This document shows, piece after piece, positions 20,454 through 28,780 of a stretch of DNA of 64,000 nucleotides (positions are counted from its first letter, which is position 1; the number at the start of each line of letters is the position of its first letter). The notes under the pieces were generated by a model. It was not told where the DNA came from and did no database searches. It worked only from the letters and a program-made list of their open reading frames with translations. The DNA comes from Magnetococcales bacterium (GTDB lineage: Bacteria; Pseudomonadota; Magnetococcia; Magnetococcales; Magnetaquicoccaceae), in NCBI GenBank assembly GCA_015231375.1, contig JADGBT010000004.1, positions 86,463 to 150,462 of the forward strand, read 5' to 3'. The translations under genes were made by a program, and so were the position numbers.

Positions 20454-20939
20454 TCAACCAGTCACTTCATCCAGGGCGGCCTGGATCACCTCCGGATCAA
20501 ATCCCCGCCGCGCCAGAAACGCGTAGCGTCTGCGCCGTTCCCGAAAATCCGACCGTTCCCATCCGCCCGCCGCGCCATAATGCCGGGTCAAGGCGAGCCT
20601 GGCTCTCGACACCGGATCCGCTGGCGCGTCGGACTCGCGCAACGCCTGAGTCACCAACTCCTCATCCAGACCCAGCGCGCGCAGTTCGGCCCGGATCCTG
20701 CCCTCTCCCCAACCCCGTTCCAACCGCACCCGCACCCGGGAGGCGGCGAAGGCCGGATCGTTCAGATACCCCAACTCTCGACAGCGCACCACCACGGCGG
20801 CAATCTGCTCTGCGGTGGCGCCCTGACTTTTCAGCCTCCAGGCCAACTCCTGTTCTCCATAGCCGCGCCGGGCCAGCCAGCGGAGCGCCTGGGCATAACA
20901 GGTTTCAGCGGTCATCGCTTCTGCCGCAGACGGCCTCAC
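20454..20939 (-). CDS. recX: Regulatory protein RecX
   Basis: RecX binds RecA filaments and modulates recombination. The 161-residue product has three helical repeats: ALRWLARRGYGEQELAWRL, VVRCRELGYLNDPAFAASRV and the C-terminal RRRRYAFLARRGFDPEVI. A GTG at 20939 overlaps the flhB stop; ATG 20915 would shorten the N-terminus by eight residues and is equally plausible. recA itself is absent. Its place between flhB and alaS matches the common recX-alaS neighbourhood. Confidence 0.87.
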   Translation of the reverse strand: MRPSAAEAMTAETCYAQALRWLARRGYGEQELAWRLKSQGATAEQIAAVVVRCRELGYLNDPAFAASRVRVRLERGWGEGRIRAELRALGLDEELVTQALRESDAPADPVSRARLALTRHYGAAGGWERSDFRERRRRYAFLARRGFDPEVIQAALDEVTG

Positions 20940-22006
20940 CGCCGCATCCCGCGCAAGCCGTACACATAGGCCAGCACCTCGGCCACGGCCTTGAACAGTT
21001 CGTGAGGAATCGCCCGATCCAGATCCACATCCTTGAACAAGGTGCGCGCCAGGGGAGGATTCTGGACAATCGGCACCCGATTGCCCCGCGCCGTTTCCCG
21101 AATCCGTTCGGCCACCCGTCCCCGGCCTTTGGCGATCAGCTTGGGCGCGGCCATCTTGCCTTGCTGATACAACAACGCCACAGCCACATGGGTCGGGTTG
21201 GTGATCACCACATCCGCCTTGGGCACTTCGGCCATCATGCGACGCTGGGCCATCTCGCGCTGAATCTGACGGATGCGGCTTTTGACCAGCGGATCGCCTT
21301 CCATCTGTTTGAGCTCGTCTTTGACCTCCTGCTTGGTCATGCGCAACGACTTGGTATGCTCGAACTTCTGGTAGATGTAATCAAACAGCGCAAAGGCCAG
21401 AAAAGCCAAAGTCACCTTCCACAACACGGCCAGGGAGTCGTTTCCCAGCGCCGTGACCACCTGCTCGATGGAGGTGGCCGTCCAGCCCATGATCTCCGGC
21501 AGACTGCCGCTGATCGACTGGTAGACCACCAGGGAGATGACGGACATCTTGAGCACGGACTTGAACAAGTCCACCAACGAACGGGTGGAAAACAGACGCT
21601 TGAGCCCATTCCAGGGATTGAGCTTGGAAAACTTGGGGGCCAGGGGTTCCAGACTGAACAAAAATCCGTGCTGGATCATCGAACCGAAAAAGGCCATGCC
21701 AATGAAGACCAACAGAAACGGGGCCATATCCACCAGCATTCCCAGCATGATGCCATCCAACAGCACCGAAACGCCCTGCTCGGTGAGGTCGTCGCTGATG
21801 GCGCCTCCCAGAAAAAAACGCATTTTCTCCTGCAAGGCGTTCCAAAAGGCGCCGCCATGAAAATAAAACACACCCGTGGCGCCAAGCAGCAGCAAGGCGG
21901 TCCCCACCTCGCGGGAGTTGGCCACCTGCCCCTTGTTGCGGGCATCCCCGAGCCGCTTGCCCGTGGGGTCTTCGGTTTTGGAATCGTTGTCGGCGTCTTC
22001 GGCCAT
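20936..22006 (-). CDS. flhB: Flagellar type III export apparatus protein FlhB
   Basis: FlhB sits in the inner membrane at the base of the flagellum and switches export specificity from rod/hook to filament. The 356-residue product starts with SKTEDPTGKRLGDARNKGQV, has four hydrophobic segments between residues ~35 and 220, and the autocleavage motif NPTH in VVITNPTHVAVALLY, followed by the FlhB-C domain. It is the only structural flagellar gene here, apart from the possible FlbD-like regulator at 53-55 kb. An upstream GGAG lies ten bases before ATG. Confidence 0.96.
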   Translation of the reverse strand: MAEDADNDSKTEDPTGKRLGDARNKGQVANSREVGTALLLLGATGVFYFHGGAFWNALQEKMRFFLGGAISDDLTEQGVSVLLDGIMLGMLVDMAPFLLVFIGMAFFGSMIQHGFLFSLEPLAPKFSKLNPWNGLKRLFSTRSLVDLFKSVLKMSVISLVVYQSISGSLPEIMGWTATSIEQVVTALGNDSLAVLWKVTLAFLAFALFDYIYQKFEHTKSLRMTKQEVKDELKQMEGDPLVKSRIRQIQREMAQRRMMAEVPKADVVITNPTHVAVALLYQQGKMAAPKLIAKGRGRVAERIRETARGNRVPIVQNPPLARTLFKDVDLDRAIPHELFKAVAEVLAYVYGLRGMRR

Positions 22007-22170
22007 GACGCGGCGTCTCCATCGAACGCGGCCAACCCATTAACAAAAACCTGCTCATCCGCCCGACACGGTGGATGTCCCAAAGACCACCGGACAAACC
22101 GTGTGCAGCGGATCATGGTAACCCCTTTGCCGCATTATCGAAAGGGCAACCGTCCAGCCAACCCGCAAAA

Positions 22171-22208
22171 CCCGACCAAAAAGCCGTGCCACCGGCCTGC
22201 TGGTCGGG
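22171..22208 (-). terminator. Inverted repeat downstream of the YbhB-type gene
   Basis: CCCGACCA (22171-22178) and TGGTCGGG (22201-22208) pair perfectly across 22 bases. Read on the minus strand it follows the YbhB stop by about 45 bases, inside the 245-bp gap before flhB. No long T run is visible; it could be a terminator or an operator. The rest of the gap, which should hold the flhB promoter, shows nothing I can name. Confidence 0.4.
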
Positions 22209-22251
22209 TCATCCATCCCGACGCGACACGCTTTCTCCTGCGAGAACTCCC

Positions 22252-22815
22252 TTAGCGCCCGTAGCGACCCGTCAAGCGGGCATGGGCCAGGGAGTTGGCA
22301 TTCACCAGGAATCCCACCAGCGACGCGCTGGCACCCGGAGGCGCTTCCAGTTTTTCGACCTTGAGGGCGTGCAGGGTGAAATGATAGGCATGGCTGCCGT
22401 GTCCCACCGGCGGACAAGGCCCGCCCCAACCCGGCGCGCCGAAGTCGGTTCCACCCTGTTTGGCGCCCGGAACCATGGCCGATCCATCCCCCTTGCCCGC
22501 CCCCTGGGGCAAAGCCGTCACCGAGGCCGGCAGGTCATACACCACCCAATGCCACCATCCGGCCCCGCCCGTGGGGGCGTCTGGATCATGGACCAGCAGG
22601 GCGAAACTTTTGGTCTCCGGGGGCGCGCCCTTCCAGGCCAGCGCCGGGGAGACATTCCCGCCGTCGCAGCCAAATCCCTTGAAAATGAACTTCTGGTCGA
22701 AAGTCCCCCCGTCCGCCAGATCCGCGCTGGTCAACTCCATGGCCCCGGCCCCGGCCCCGTTGACCATGCCCCACACCAGACCCGACACCATCCAGCCCAT
22801 CTGCCATTTTTTCAT
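22252..22815 (-). CDS. Periplasmic YbhB/YbcL-family (PEBP/Raf kinase inhibitor-like) protein
   Basis: A 187-residue protein of the phosphatidylethanolamine-binding family. Motifs: GFGCDGGNVSPALAWKGAP, LLVHDPDAPTGGAGWWHWVVYDLP and the ligand-pocket GPCPPVGHGSHAYHFTLHAL. The start MKKWQMGWMVSGLVWGMVNG followed by AGAGA gives a signal peptide, so the protein is exported. ATG 22815 has AGGGAGAG upstream. Bacterial function is unknown. Confidence 0.9.
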   Translation of the reverse strand: MKKWQMGWMVSGLVWGMVNGAGAGAMELTSADLADGGTFDQKFIFKGFGCDGGNVSPALAWKGAPPETKSFALLVHDPDAPTGGAGWWHWVVYDLPASVTALPQGAGKGDGSAMVPGAKQGGTDFGAPGWGGPCPPVGHGSHAYHFTLHALKVEKLEAPPGASASLVGFLVNANSLAHARLTGRYGR

Positions 22816-22985
22816 GCGGCTCTCCCTTGGTTTTCGATTCCTCAACGATACGATCCGGCACGCGGCGTCCTTCCTGAATGCCAGGATCCGCCACGGGCTT
22901 GTTCCCCAGGCTGAAAAAATAGGGTACACTCAAACGGATGTACACTCCTAATCCACACACCAACAACCACTTTCCGCGTCCAGCC

Positions 22986-23885
22986 ATGCCCGAATCCGCC
23001 TTCGACCACGCGCATCACAAATATCTGGCCCTTCAGGAACACCTGAAAACCCTGAAAACGGTCCTGGTGGCTTTTTCCGGCGGGGTGGACAGCACCTTTC
23101 TGGTGCGGGCCGTGCAGGAGGCGGGAGTCGTCCATCTGGCGGTCACGGCCCGTTCCCCCACCATGCCGGCGCGGGATCTGGCGGATGTCTTGAATCTGGT
23201 TCGACAGTGGAAGATTCAACATCGGCTGATCGACAGCGACGAAATCAACGATCCGAACTTCGCGCGCAACGCTCCGGATCGTTGTTTTCACTGCAAGAGC
23301 GATCTGTTTGGACGCTTGACCGAACTGGCCAGAAAGGAAGGATATGCCCACGTTCTCGACGGCAGCACCACCGACGACTTGAACGATTACCGGCCCGGCA
23401 TGCAGGCCAAAAAACGCTTCGGGGTGTCAAGCCCGCTGCTGGAAGCCGGACTGACCAAGGCGGAAATCCGTCTGCTCTCCAAGGAAAAGGGGCTGGCGAC
23501 CTGGGACAAACCCGCCTCTCCTTGTCTGTCGTCGCGGATCGTCTACGGCGAACCGATCCGGGTGGAGTCCCTGCGCATGGTGGAACAGGCGGAAACCGGT
23601 CTGCGCGCTCTGGGATTCACCACGCTGCGGGTGCGCAAGCAAGGAGAGACCGCCCGCATCGAACTCCCCGAAGCGGAGATGGTCCGACTGTTGGAGGCGG
23701 GCTTGCGTCAGCAGGTGAGTCGAATCGTGCGCGCCAGCGGTTTTCAGTTCGTCACCCTGGATCTGGAGGGGTTCCAGAGCGGCAAGCTCAACCGTTCCCT
23801 TTCCGGTGGCACCGGCGGGACAGCCCTCCCCCCGGACACCACCGACAGCATCGATCCCAGGCCGGATCACCCGCACTTGGAATAG
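22986..23885 (+). CDS. larE: LarE-type ATP-dependent sulfur transferase (three-cysteine form)
   Basis: LarE activates its substrate with ATP and inserts sulfur into the nickel-pincer nucleotide precursor. The 299-residue product has the PP-loop VAFSGGVDSTFLV at 29-41. RCFHCK gives C100 and C103, and PASPCLSSR gives C180. Single-Cys LarE proteins sacrifice one Cys; three-Cys forms such as that of Thermotoga maritima hold a [4Fe-4S] cluster that carries the sulfur, and this protein has that pattern. No larB, larC or lactate racemase is nearby. ATG 22938 would add 16 residues. The 3' end overlaps nrdJb by 19 bp on the opposite strand. Confidence 0.87.
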   Translation: MPESAFDHAHHKYLALQEHLKTLKTVLVAFSGGVDSTFLVRAVQEAGVVHLAVTARSPTMPARDLADVLNLVRQWKIQHRLIDSDEINDPNFARNAPDRCFHCKSDLFGRLTELARKEGYAHVLDGSTTDDLNDYRPGMQAKKRFGVSSPLLEAGLTKAEIRLLSKEKGLATWDKPASPCLSSRIVYGEPIRVESLRMVEQAETGLRALGFTTLRVRKQGETARIELPEAEMVRLLEAGLRQQVSRIVRASGFQFVTLDLEGFQSGKLNRSLSGGTGGTALPPDTTDSIDPRPDHPHLE

Positions 23886-24538
23886 CCGCACTCCAGACAG
23901 GTGTCGCAGCCGTCGAGACGGGTCACGGAGAGCTGGCCGCATTTGGGACACTGGGCATTGCCCAAGCCACCCCGTTCCACCACGGCCTGACGCTTGGCCG
24001 CCAACTCCGGGGAGATCTCGGGGGGTTGCATCATGCCGATTTTCATCAGATGGCGCTCGATGCACTCGCCGATCTCCGCCACCAGACTGGGCATGTACTT
24101 GCCGCCGGGCTTGAAATAGCCACCTCTGGGATCAAAGACCGAACGCATCTCCTCCACCAGGAACGTGGCGTCCCCCCCATGCCGGAACACGGCGGACATC
24201 ACCCGGGTCAGGGCCACGATCCAGGCGAAGTTGTCCATGTTCTTGGAATTGATGAAAATCTCGAACGGGCGCCTTCTGCCGTTGACCACGATATCGTTGA
24301 TGGTCACGTAAAAAGCGTGTTCAAACAGCGGTGTTTTGATCTTGTAGGTGCTCCCCTCCAGATCCTCCGGGCGTCGCAACACCGGTTGCAACTGGATCAC
24401 CTCCGCCACCGGCCTGGAGGCCTGAGTGGTGGGTTCGGGTTGCGGCTCGGGCGCGGGGGCCGGGGTCGAAACCGCCTCCTCGCTCTTTTTGCCCGCCACC
24501 TCGAATCCGACAATTTTTTTCTGGATCTTGACTGTCAT
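23867..24538 (-). CDS. nrdJb: Class II ribonucleotide reductase second polypeptide (NrdJb-like, TSCPD domain)
   Basis: A 223-residue protein matching the separate C-terminal portion of B12-dependent ribonucleotide reductases split as NrdJa/NrdJb in Pseudomonas aeruginosa. A Pro/Glu-rich linker (residues 20-42) precedes the TSCPD region (TPLFEHAFYVTINDIVV, NSKNMDNFAWIVALTRVMSAVFRHGGD). The end has CPKC...CDTCLECGYSKC, the redox-active/zinc Cys cluster that re-reduces the catalytic chain. GAGGAA precedes ATG 24538. It begins 13 bp after the higA stop, whereas the catalytic nrdJ is 1 kb upstream, beyond a palindromic element. Confidence 0.85.
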   Translation of the reverse strand: MTVKIQKKIVGFEVAGKKSEEAVSTPAPAPEPQPEPTTQASRPVAEVIQLQPVLRRPEDLEGSTYKIKTPLFEHAFYVTINDIVVNGRRRPFEIFINSKNMDNFAWIVALTRVMSAVFRHGGDATFLVEEMRSVFDPRGGYFKPGGKYMPSLVAEIGECIERHLMKIGMMQPPEISPELAAKRQAVVERGGLGNAQCPKCGQLSVTRLDGCDTCLECGYSKCG

Positions 24539-24551
24539 CGAAGATTCCTCG

Positions 24552-24869
24552 TCACGCGACAATGGCATCCGCGACGGGTATGTTCTGGCCCTGTTCTCCA
24601 ATCCCGGCGCGGTTGCGCCGTTTCAAGGCTTCATCGTGATGAAGCTGGAGATTGCACCAGAACCGGGCGGATCGTCCCAGAATCGGCTCGAAACGGAGCG
24701 CTTTCAAGGAATCGACCGGCACTTGTCCCGTCAGAATGCCGTCAATCTCAGCAAGATCCACGCCGGAACGCTCGGCCAACTCCACACGGCTCATGCCACG
24801 GGATTCGAGGTACTCGGCAATCACCTCCCCAGGATGGGTCGAAGAATCTGGAATATATTGATTTTTCAT
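24552..24869 (-). CDS. higA: HigA-family antitoxin (XRE helix-turn-helix)
   Basis: A 105-residue HigA-type antitoxin. HPGEVIAEYLESRGMSRVELAERSGV is the family start and first HTH helices; DEIDG-like AEIDGILTGQVPV follows, then the characteristic FEPILGRSARFWCNLQ (HigA consensus LG.pa.FW.nlq). It neutralises HigB and represses the operon. ATG 24869 places HPGE at residue 12, as usual; in-frame ATG 24944 would add 25 residues. nrdJb follows 13 bp later. Confidence 0.85.
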   Translation of the reverse strand: MKNQYIPDSSTHPGEVIAEYLESRGMSRVELAERSGVDLAEIDGILTGQVPVDSLKALRFEPILGRSARFWCNLQLHHDEALKRRNRAGIGEQGQNIPVADAIVA

Positions 24870-25023
24870 AGCTTCAATGGATTTCCGTTCGTGTATCCGC
24901 CACTCGAAAGAAGAATCCAACACGCGACGTGCAGGAGATACCATGATGAGGATCTTTGCAGCCGGGGTCAATCACAAAAGCACCTTGGCAAACAGACTGC
25001 TTCCGGTCTTCACGCGATTTCGC

Positions 25024-25356
25024 TCAATGCGTATCTTCCACCCCGATGATGACAATGGCCGTTACCTGTTTCCAATCCATTCCACCTTCCAATCCATAAA
25101 AAACCTCATCAGTCGGCTTGAAACACAGCCGAAACGGAGGGATCAAATCCATGGTAAAGGTACCACGTCGTTCTCCCTTCAACTCGTGACACCGTTCCGG
25201 TCGTTCATAAGGGGTAAATTCGCCCAAATGGTCTGCCGCACACAAAGAATCCAAACGTCGCCGTATGACTTTGGCTTGATTGCCATACTTCCTTTGAAGT
25301 TCCGCATCACAACTGAGCTCACGACTCATTCTGGGTTTTGAAAAACTTATATCCAT
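25024..25356 (-). CDS. higB: HigB-family toxin (RelE superfamily mRNA interferase)
   Basis: A 110-residue toxin. The core AKVIRRRLDSLCAADHLGEF, CHELKGERRGTFTMDLIPPFRLCFKP and the terminal DWKQVTAIVIIGVEDTH match HigB ribosome-dependent endonucleases, with Arg/His-rich active-site positions. Toxin-before-antitoxin order is typical of hig modules. The start codon lies in the spacer of a 7-bp inverted repeat that could be the HigA operator. A start at the Met nine codons later would leave the repeat in the leader. Confidence 0.82.
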   Translation of the reverse strand: MDISFSKPRMSRELSCDAELQRKYGNQAKVIRRRLDSLCAADHLGEFTPYERPERCHELKGERRGTFTMDLIPPFRLCFKPTDEVFYGLEGGMDWKQVTAIVIIGVEDTH

Positions 25357-25363
25357 ATATAAG
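25346..25363 (-). promoter_or_regulatory. Candidate HigA operator at the higB start
   Basis: CTTATAT-CCAT-ATATAAG is a perfect 7-bp inverted repeat with a four-base spacer, covering the higB initiation codon (25354-25356, minus strand). Antitoxins of this family bind AT-rich dyads at their own promoter. A TTGACT box lies about 20 bases upstream but I could not place a convincing -10. Confidence 0.4.
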
Positions 25364-25386
25364 ATCCATAGCAGTCAAAATCATCG

Positions 25387-25530
25387 AGAAAAAAATAGGT
25401 CTAGGGAATTAATTCCCCAGGATTTTGGTTTCTTGATCTTTTTAAAAATAAAATTTAGTTCAATTTTTTTGTTTTTAAAATCAAATTCCTGGGGGATGAA
25501 TCCCCCAGGCCCCCTCTTTTTTTTCAATAG
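25387..25530. repeat. Composite palindromic element, full copy (P2)
   Basis: Two inverted arms of about 45 bases flank an AT-rich centre. The right arm, read on the minus strand, is TATTGAAAAAAAAGAGGGGG then CTGGGGGATTCATCCCCCAG, about 40 bases identical to the half-copy at 1276. The left arm is diverged (CTAGGGAATTAATTCCCCAG) but still nearly palindromic. The element starts ten bases after the nrdJ stop and precedes higBA, so it should terminate nrdJ transcription. Confidence 0.85.
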
Positions 25531-25540
25531 TGGGTGCAAC

Positions 25541-27667
25541 CTACAGCTTGCCGTAATAGCCTTCCTTCAAGGCGTCGTAAAGATTGGCGGCGGTGTGCAG
25601 TTCGCCGTCGTACTCCACCTCCTCATCCCCCCGAAGTTCCACGGTCTCCCCGTTTTCCAGGGTGAAACGATAAGTGGTGTTGGCCAGATCCTGATTCTTG
25701 ACCAAAACCCCCTGAAACGCCTCGGGATTGAACCGGAACGTGGTGCAACCCTTCAAGCCACTCTCGTAAGCTTTGAGATAGATATCCTTGAAACGGTCGA
25801 AAGGAAAATCCGTCGGCACGTTGATGGTCTTGGAGATGGACGAATCGATCCATTTCTGGGCGGCGGCCTGGATCTCCACATGATCCTCCGGCGCGATGGC
25901 GCTGGCATCCACGAAATTCTCCGGCAGTCGCGCCGCCTCGTCGGTGACATACGGATCCGCCAACGGATGAATCAAGGTGCGATAGGCCAACAACTCATAA
26001 GAGAAGACATCGATCTTTTCCTTGGTCTTTCTCCCCGCCACAATCACATTGCGGGAATATTTGTGGGAGAAACTCGGCTCGATGCCATTGGAGCAGTTGT
26101 TGCCCAGCGACAAGGCGATGGTCCCGGTGGGAGCGATGGAGGTGTGATGGGTGAAACGACAGCCGTGTTCGGCAATCCGCTGACGCAACGCCGCCGGAAA
26201 CTGGGCCATGTAGTGGCTGTATTGGGCCAGCAACACCCGCCCCGGCACCCGATCCCCCACACGGATGCCATCCTTGACCATATGGGGACGCTTGGCCATC
26301 ATCACCGCGTCCACGGTGAACAGCTCCTCCATGATCGGGGCCGGACCCTTTTCCAACGCCAGCTCCACCCCGGTCTCCCAACCGACGATGGCCATCTCGC
26401 GGGCCACCTGCTCGGTGAAACGCACCGAAGCCGCATCCCCATAAGTCAGGTTCAACATCACGATCGCCGAACCCAATCCCATGAAACCCATGCCGTGACG
26501 CCGCTTGTGGGCGATTTCGGCGGCCTGGGGGGCCAAAGGCAGACCGTGCAGCTCCACCACGTTGTCGAGCATGCGCGTGAACACCCGCACCACCTCCCGA
26601 AACCGGGACCAGTCGAACCCGGCCCGAGGGGTGAACGGATGATCCACGAAGCGGGTCAGATTGATCGACCCCAGCAGACAGGCCCCATGAGGCGGCAGAG
26701 GCTGTTCACCGCAGGGATTGGTGGAACGGATCTCCTCGCAAAACCAGTTGTTGTTCATCTCGTTGACCTTGTCGATGAGAATGAACCCCGGTTCGGCGTA
26801 GTCGTAGGTGGAGGTCATGATCAGATCCCACAACCGCCTGGCGGGCAGACGACGATAGACCCGACAGGCCACCTCGCCGCGATCGTTGGTGCGGTAGGGA
26901 GGCGCCGTCACCGGCCAGGGGCGATAGACCAGTTGCACCTTGGGATCCTCCAGTTCGCTGGGATTGGCTGGAAAGACCAAATCCCACTCCCGATCCTGCT
27001 TCACCGCCTCGATGAACGGCGCGGTGATCAGACAGGAGAGATTGAACTGACGCAAACGGCCATCCTCGCGCTTGGCGCGGATAAAATCCAACACGTCGGG
27101 ATGGGAGATGTCGAAGGTGGCCATCTGCGCGCCCCGCCGCCCCCCCGCCGAGGAGATGGTCTTGCACATGGCATCGAAGATATCCATGAACGACAACGGC
27201 CCCGAGGTGCTGGAACCGGCCCCGGCCACATAGGCCCCCCGGGGACGCAATGTGGAAAACTCATAACCGATGCCGCATCCGGCCTTGAGGGTCAAACCCG
27301 CCTCCCGCACCATGTCGAGGATATCCACCATGGAGTCCCGGACCGTCCCGGACACGGTGCAGTTGATGGTGCTGGTGGCCGGCTTGTGGGCGCCGGCGCC
27401 GGCGTTGGAGACGATCCGCCCTCCCGGAATCGCTCCCTGGCGCAAGGCGTCGAGGAATTGCGCCTGCCACCGGTCGCGACTCTCCGGACTCTCCACGCTG
27501 GCCAAGGTCGCGGCCACCCGTTGCCAGGTCTCCTCCACAGAGGCGTCCACCGGCTCGCCTTTGGCGCTCTTCAGGCGATACTTGCTGTCCCAGATGGACA
27601 GAGAGGCGGGTTGCATGGCGATCCCTTCCCGGGAAAACGCCGGATTGTCGGCAGCACGATTGGACAT
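25541..27667 (-). CDS. nrdJ: Adenosylcobalamin-dependent ribonucleotide reductase, catalytic chain (class II)
   Basis: Reduces ribonucleotides to deoxyribonucleotides using adenosylcobalamin, with or without oxygen. The 708-residue product has CTVSGTVRDSM (redox Cys), STNPCGEQPLPPHGACLLGS (active-site Cys, Asn and Glu) and IAPTGTIALSLGNNCSNGIEP near 490-510. It lacks the C-terminal TSCPD/Cys cluster, which is encoded separately by nrdJb at 23.9-24.5 kb. Its length matches the NrdJa form of split enzymes. ATG 27667 has GGGG upstream; an in-frame Met 17 codons later is possible. I looked for a cobalamin riboswitch in the leader and saw none. Confidence 0.94.
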   Translation of the reverse strand: MSNRAADNPAFSREGIAMQPASLSIWDSKYRLKSAKGEPVDASVEETWQRVAATLASVESPESRDRWQAQFLDALRQGAIPGGRIVSNAGAGAHKPATSTINCTVSGTVRDSMVDILDMVREAGLTLKAGCGIGYEFSTLRPRGAYVAGAGSSTSGPLSFMDIFDAMCKTISSAGGRRGAQMATFDISHPDVLDFIRAKREDGRLRQFNLSCLITAPFIEAVKQDREWDLVFPANPSELEDPKVQLVYRPWPVTAPPYRTNDRGEVACRVYRRLPARRLWDLIMTSTYDYAEPGFILIDKVNEMNNNWFCEEIRSTNPCGEQPLPPHGACLLGSINLTRFVDHPFTPRAGFDWSRFREVVRVFTRMLDNVVELHGLPLAPQAAEIAHKRRHGMGFMGLGSAIVMLNLTYGDAASVRFTEQVAREMAIVGWETGVELALEKGPAPIMEELFTVDAVMMAKRPHMVKDGIRVGDRVPGRVLLAQYSHYMAQFPAALRQRIAEHGCRFTHHTSIAPTGTIALSLGNNCSNGIEPSFSHKYSRNVIVAGRKTKEKIDVFSYELLAYRTLIHPLADPYVTDEAARLPENFVDASAIAPEDHVEIQAAAQKWIDSSISKTINVPTDFPFDRFKDIYLKAYESGLKGCTTFRFNPEAFQGVLVKNQDLANTTYRFTLENGETVELRGDEEVEYDGELHTAANLYDALKEGYYGKL

Positions 27668-28028
27668 GACCCCATCATCCTTCAAAAAAATAAGACGGTT
27701 CTGACACACCACAGGCCCACAACAAAACGAAATGATTCTCAATCCATCATCAAACCCCTCCCGCAAGACACGGGCAGCCTTTCAGCCCAAAAACCCCGAA
27801 TCCCGAAGCGGTCCGACCCAAAACCGCCAATACCGGAAACGAGTCCTCCCCTTTTGGGAACATCCATTCTGAAACATACCTTTGTGTTGACGAAAATCGC
27901 GCAAACCGATCAATTTTGATTGCATCCAAGCAAACTGATGGTACCATATAATCTTTCGATAAACGCACACCCGGTACCAGACCCTCAACCCTGCCGCACT
28001 CCAAACATCAAGAAGGAAACGCCCAGAA
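27668..28028. other. 361-bp divergent intergenic region, nrdJ / rhodanese
   Basis: It must hold promoters for both flanking genes. On the plus strand a consensus TATAAT is at 27947-27952. The half near nrdJ contains AAATGATTCTCAAT, weakly like a Fur half-site. No gene, riboswitch or strong hairpin was recognised. Confidence 0.5.
27947..27952 (+). promoter_or_regulatory. Likely -10 box for the rhodanese gene
   Basis: A perfect TATAAT lies 77 bases before the start codon in locally AT-rich DNA. No good -35 is found at 16-18 bp spacing (ATCCAA at 17 bp), so activation may be needed. Confidence 0.45.
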
Positions 28029-28691
28029 ATGAACATGCCCCACATCATGAAGTTACTGTTCGTGGTTATGGCACTGGTGCTGGTCTCCCCATGGGAAGGC
28101 AAGGCGGGGCCTGTCAACATCACCAAGGATCTGGCCAAGTTCACGGTTCAACACGGCAAACAACAGATCACCGTCCAGCGCAACCAAGACACCCGCGCGG
28201 TCATCGAACCCGACTTCGCCAAGACCTCCCGCAACTGTCCGCCGTTTTGCATTCAGTCCATCGATACGGCCCCCGGGGTCAAGACCATCGGCGAGCTGGA
28301 ACTGATCCAGTTCATGACGCAAGAGGTCAACAAAGGGACCGGTCTGCTGATCGACGCCCGCACCCCGGACTGGCACGCCCAGGGGGTGATTCCCGGTTCG
28401 ATCAACATCCCCTACACGGAACTGACCCCCTCTTTGGGCTCCAATCCCATCGAGACCGAAAACGCGCTGAAACGAACCGGAGCCGTCCAGGGGGAGGGTG
28501 GCTGGGATTTTACCAAGGCGAAGAAACTGGCCATCTGGTGCAACGGTCCCTGGTGCGGACAATCCCACGCCGCCATCCAGGGTCTGGTGGAGATGAAATA
28601 TCCCGCCGACAAGATCTTCTATTACCGGGGAGGCATGCAGATGTGGAAACTGTTCGGCTTCCCGGTGGTTCCGCCAGCCGACGAGAAGTGA
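28029..28691 (+). CDS. Periplasmic rhodanese-domain protein
   Basis: A 220-residue exported protein. Residues 1-26 are a signal peptide (MKLLFVVMALVLVSP then EGKAG). The rhodanese domain has LLIDARTPDWHAQGVIPGSINIPYTEL at 107-133 and the active loop WCNGPWCGQSHAAI, with C171 as the expected sulfur carrier and C176 nearby. A further pair, C70-PPF-C74, precedes the domain. The end YYRGGMQMWKLFGFPV is typical. Substrate unknown; thiosulfate or persulfide handling in the periplasm is an inference. AAGGAAA precedes the start. Confidence 0.88.
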   Translation: MNMPHIMKLLFVVMALVLVSPWEGKAGPVNITKDLAKFTVQHGKQQITVQRNQDTRAVIEPDFAKTSRNCPPFCIQSIDTAPGVKTIGELELIQFMTQEVNKGTGLLIDARTPDWHAQGVIPGSINIPYTELTPSLGSNPIETENALKRTGAVQGEGGWDFTKAKKLAIWCNGPWCGQSHAAIQGLVEMKYPADKIFYYRGGMQMWKLFGFPVVPPADEK

Positions 28692-28747
28692 TCCCGCTTT
28701 CGGCCGGTTGATCCATCCCTTCCCGTCACCCCCTCCCCGTCATTTTT

Positions 28748-28769
28748 CCGCGCTCTGGCAAGAGCGCGG
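28748..28769. terminator. Bidirectional terminator
   Basis: CCGCGCTCT-GGCA-AGAGCGCGG is a perfect nine-pair stem flanked by TTTTT on the left and AAAA on the right, between the convergent rhodanese gene and the 227-residue unknown gene. It serves the minus strand best, with the T run after the stem. Confidence 0.88.
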
Positions 28770-28780
28770 AAAACCACGCC

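Noticed and set aside
27730..27745. Possible Fur box near nrdJ
   Set aside because: AAATGATTCTCAAT matches only part of the 19-bp dyad and lacks symmetry.
27668..28028. Cobalamin riboswitch expected upstream of a B12-dependent enzyme
   Set aside because: I found no B12-box-like segment or fitting stem pattern on the minus strand.
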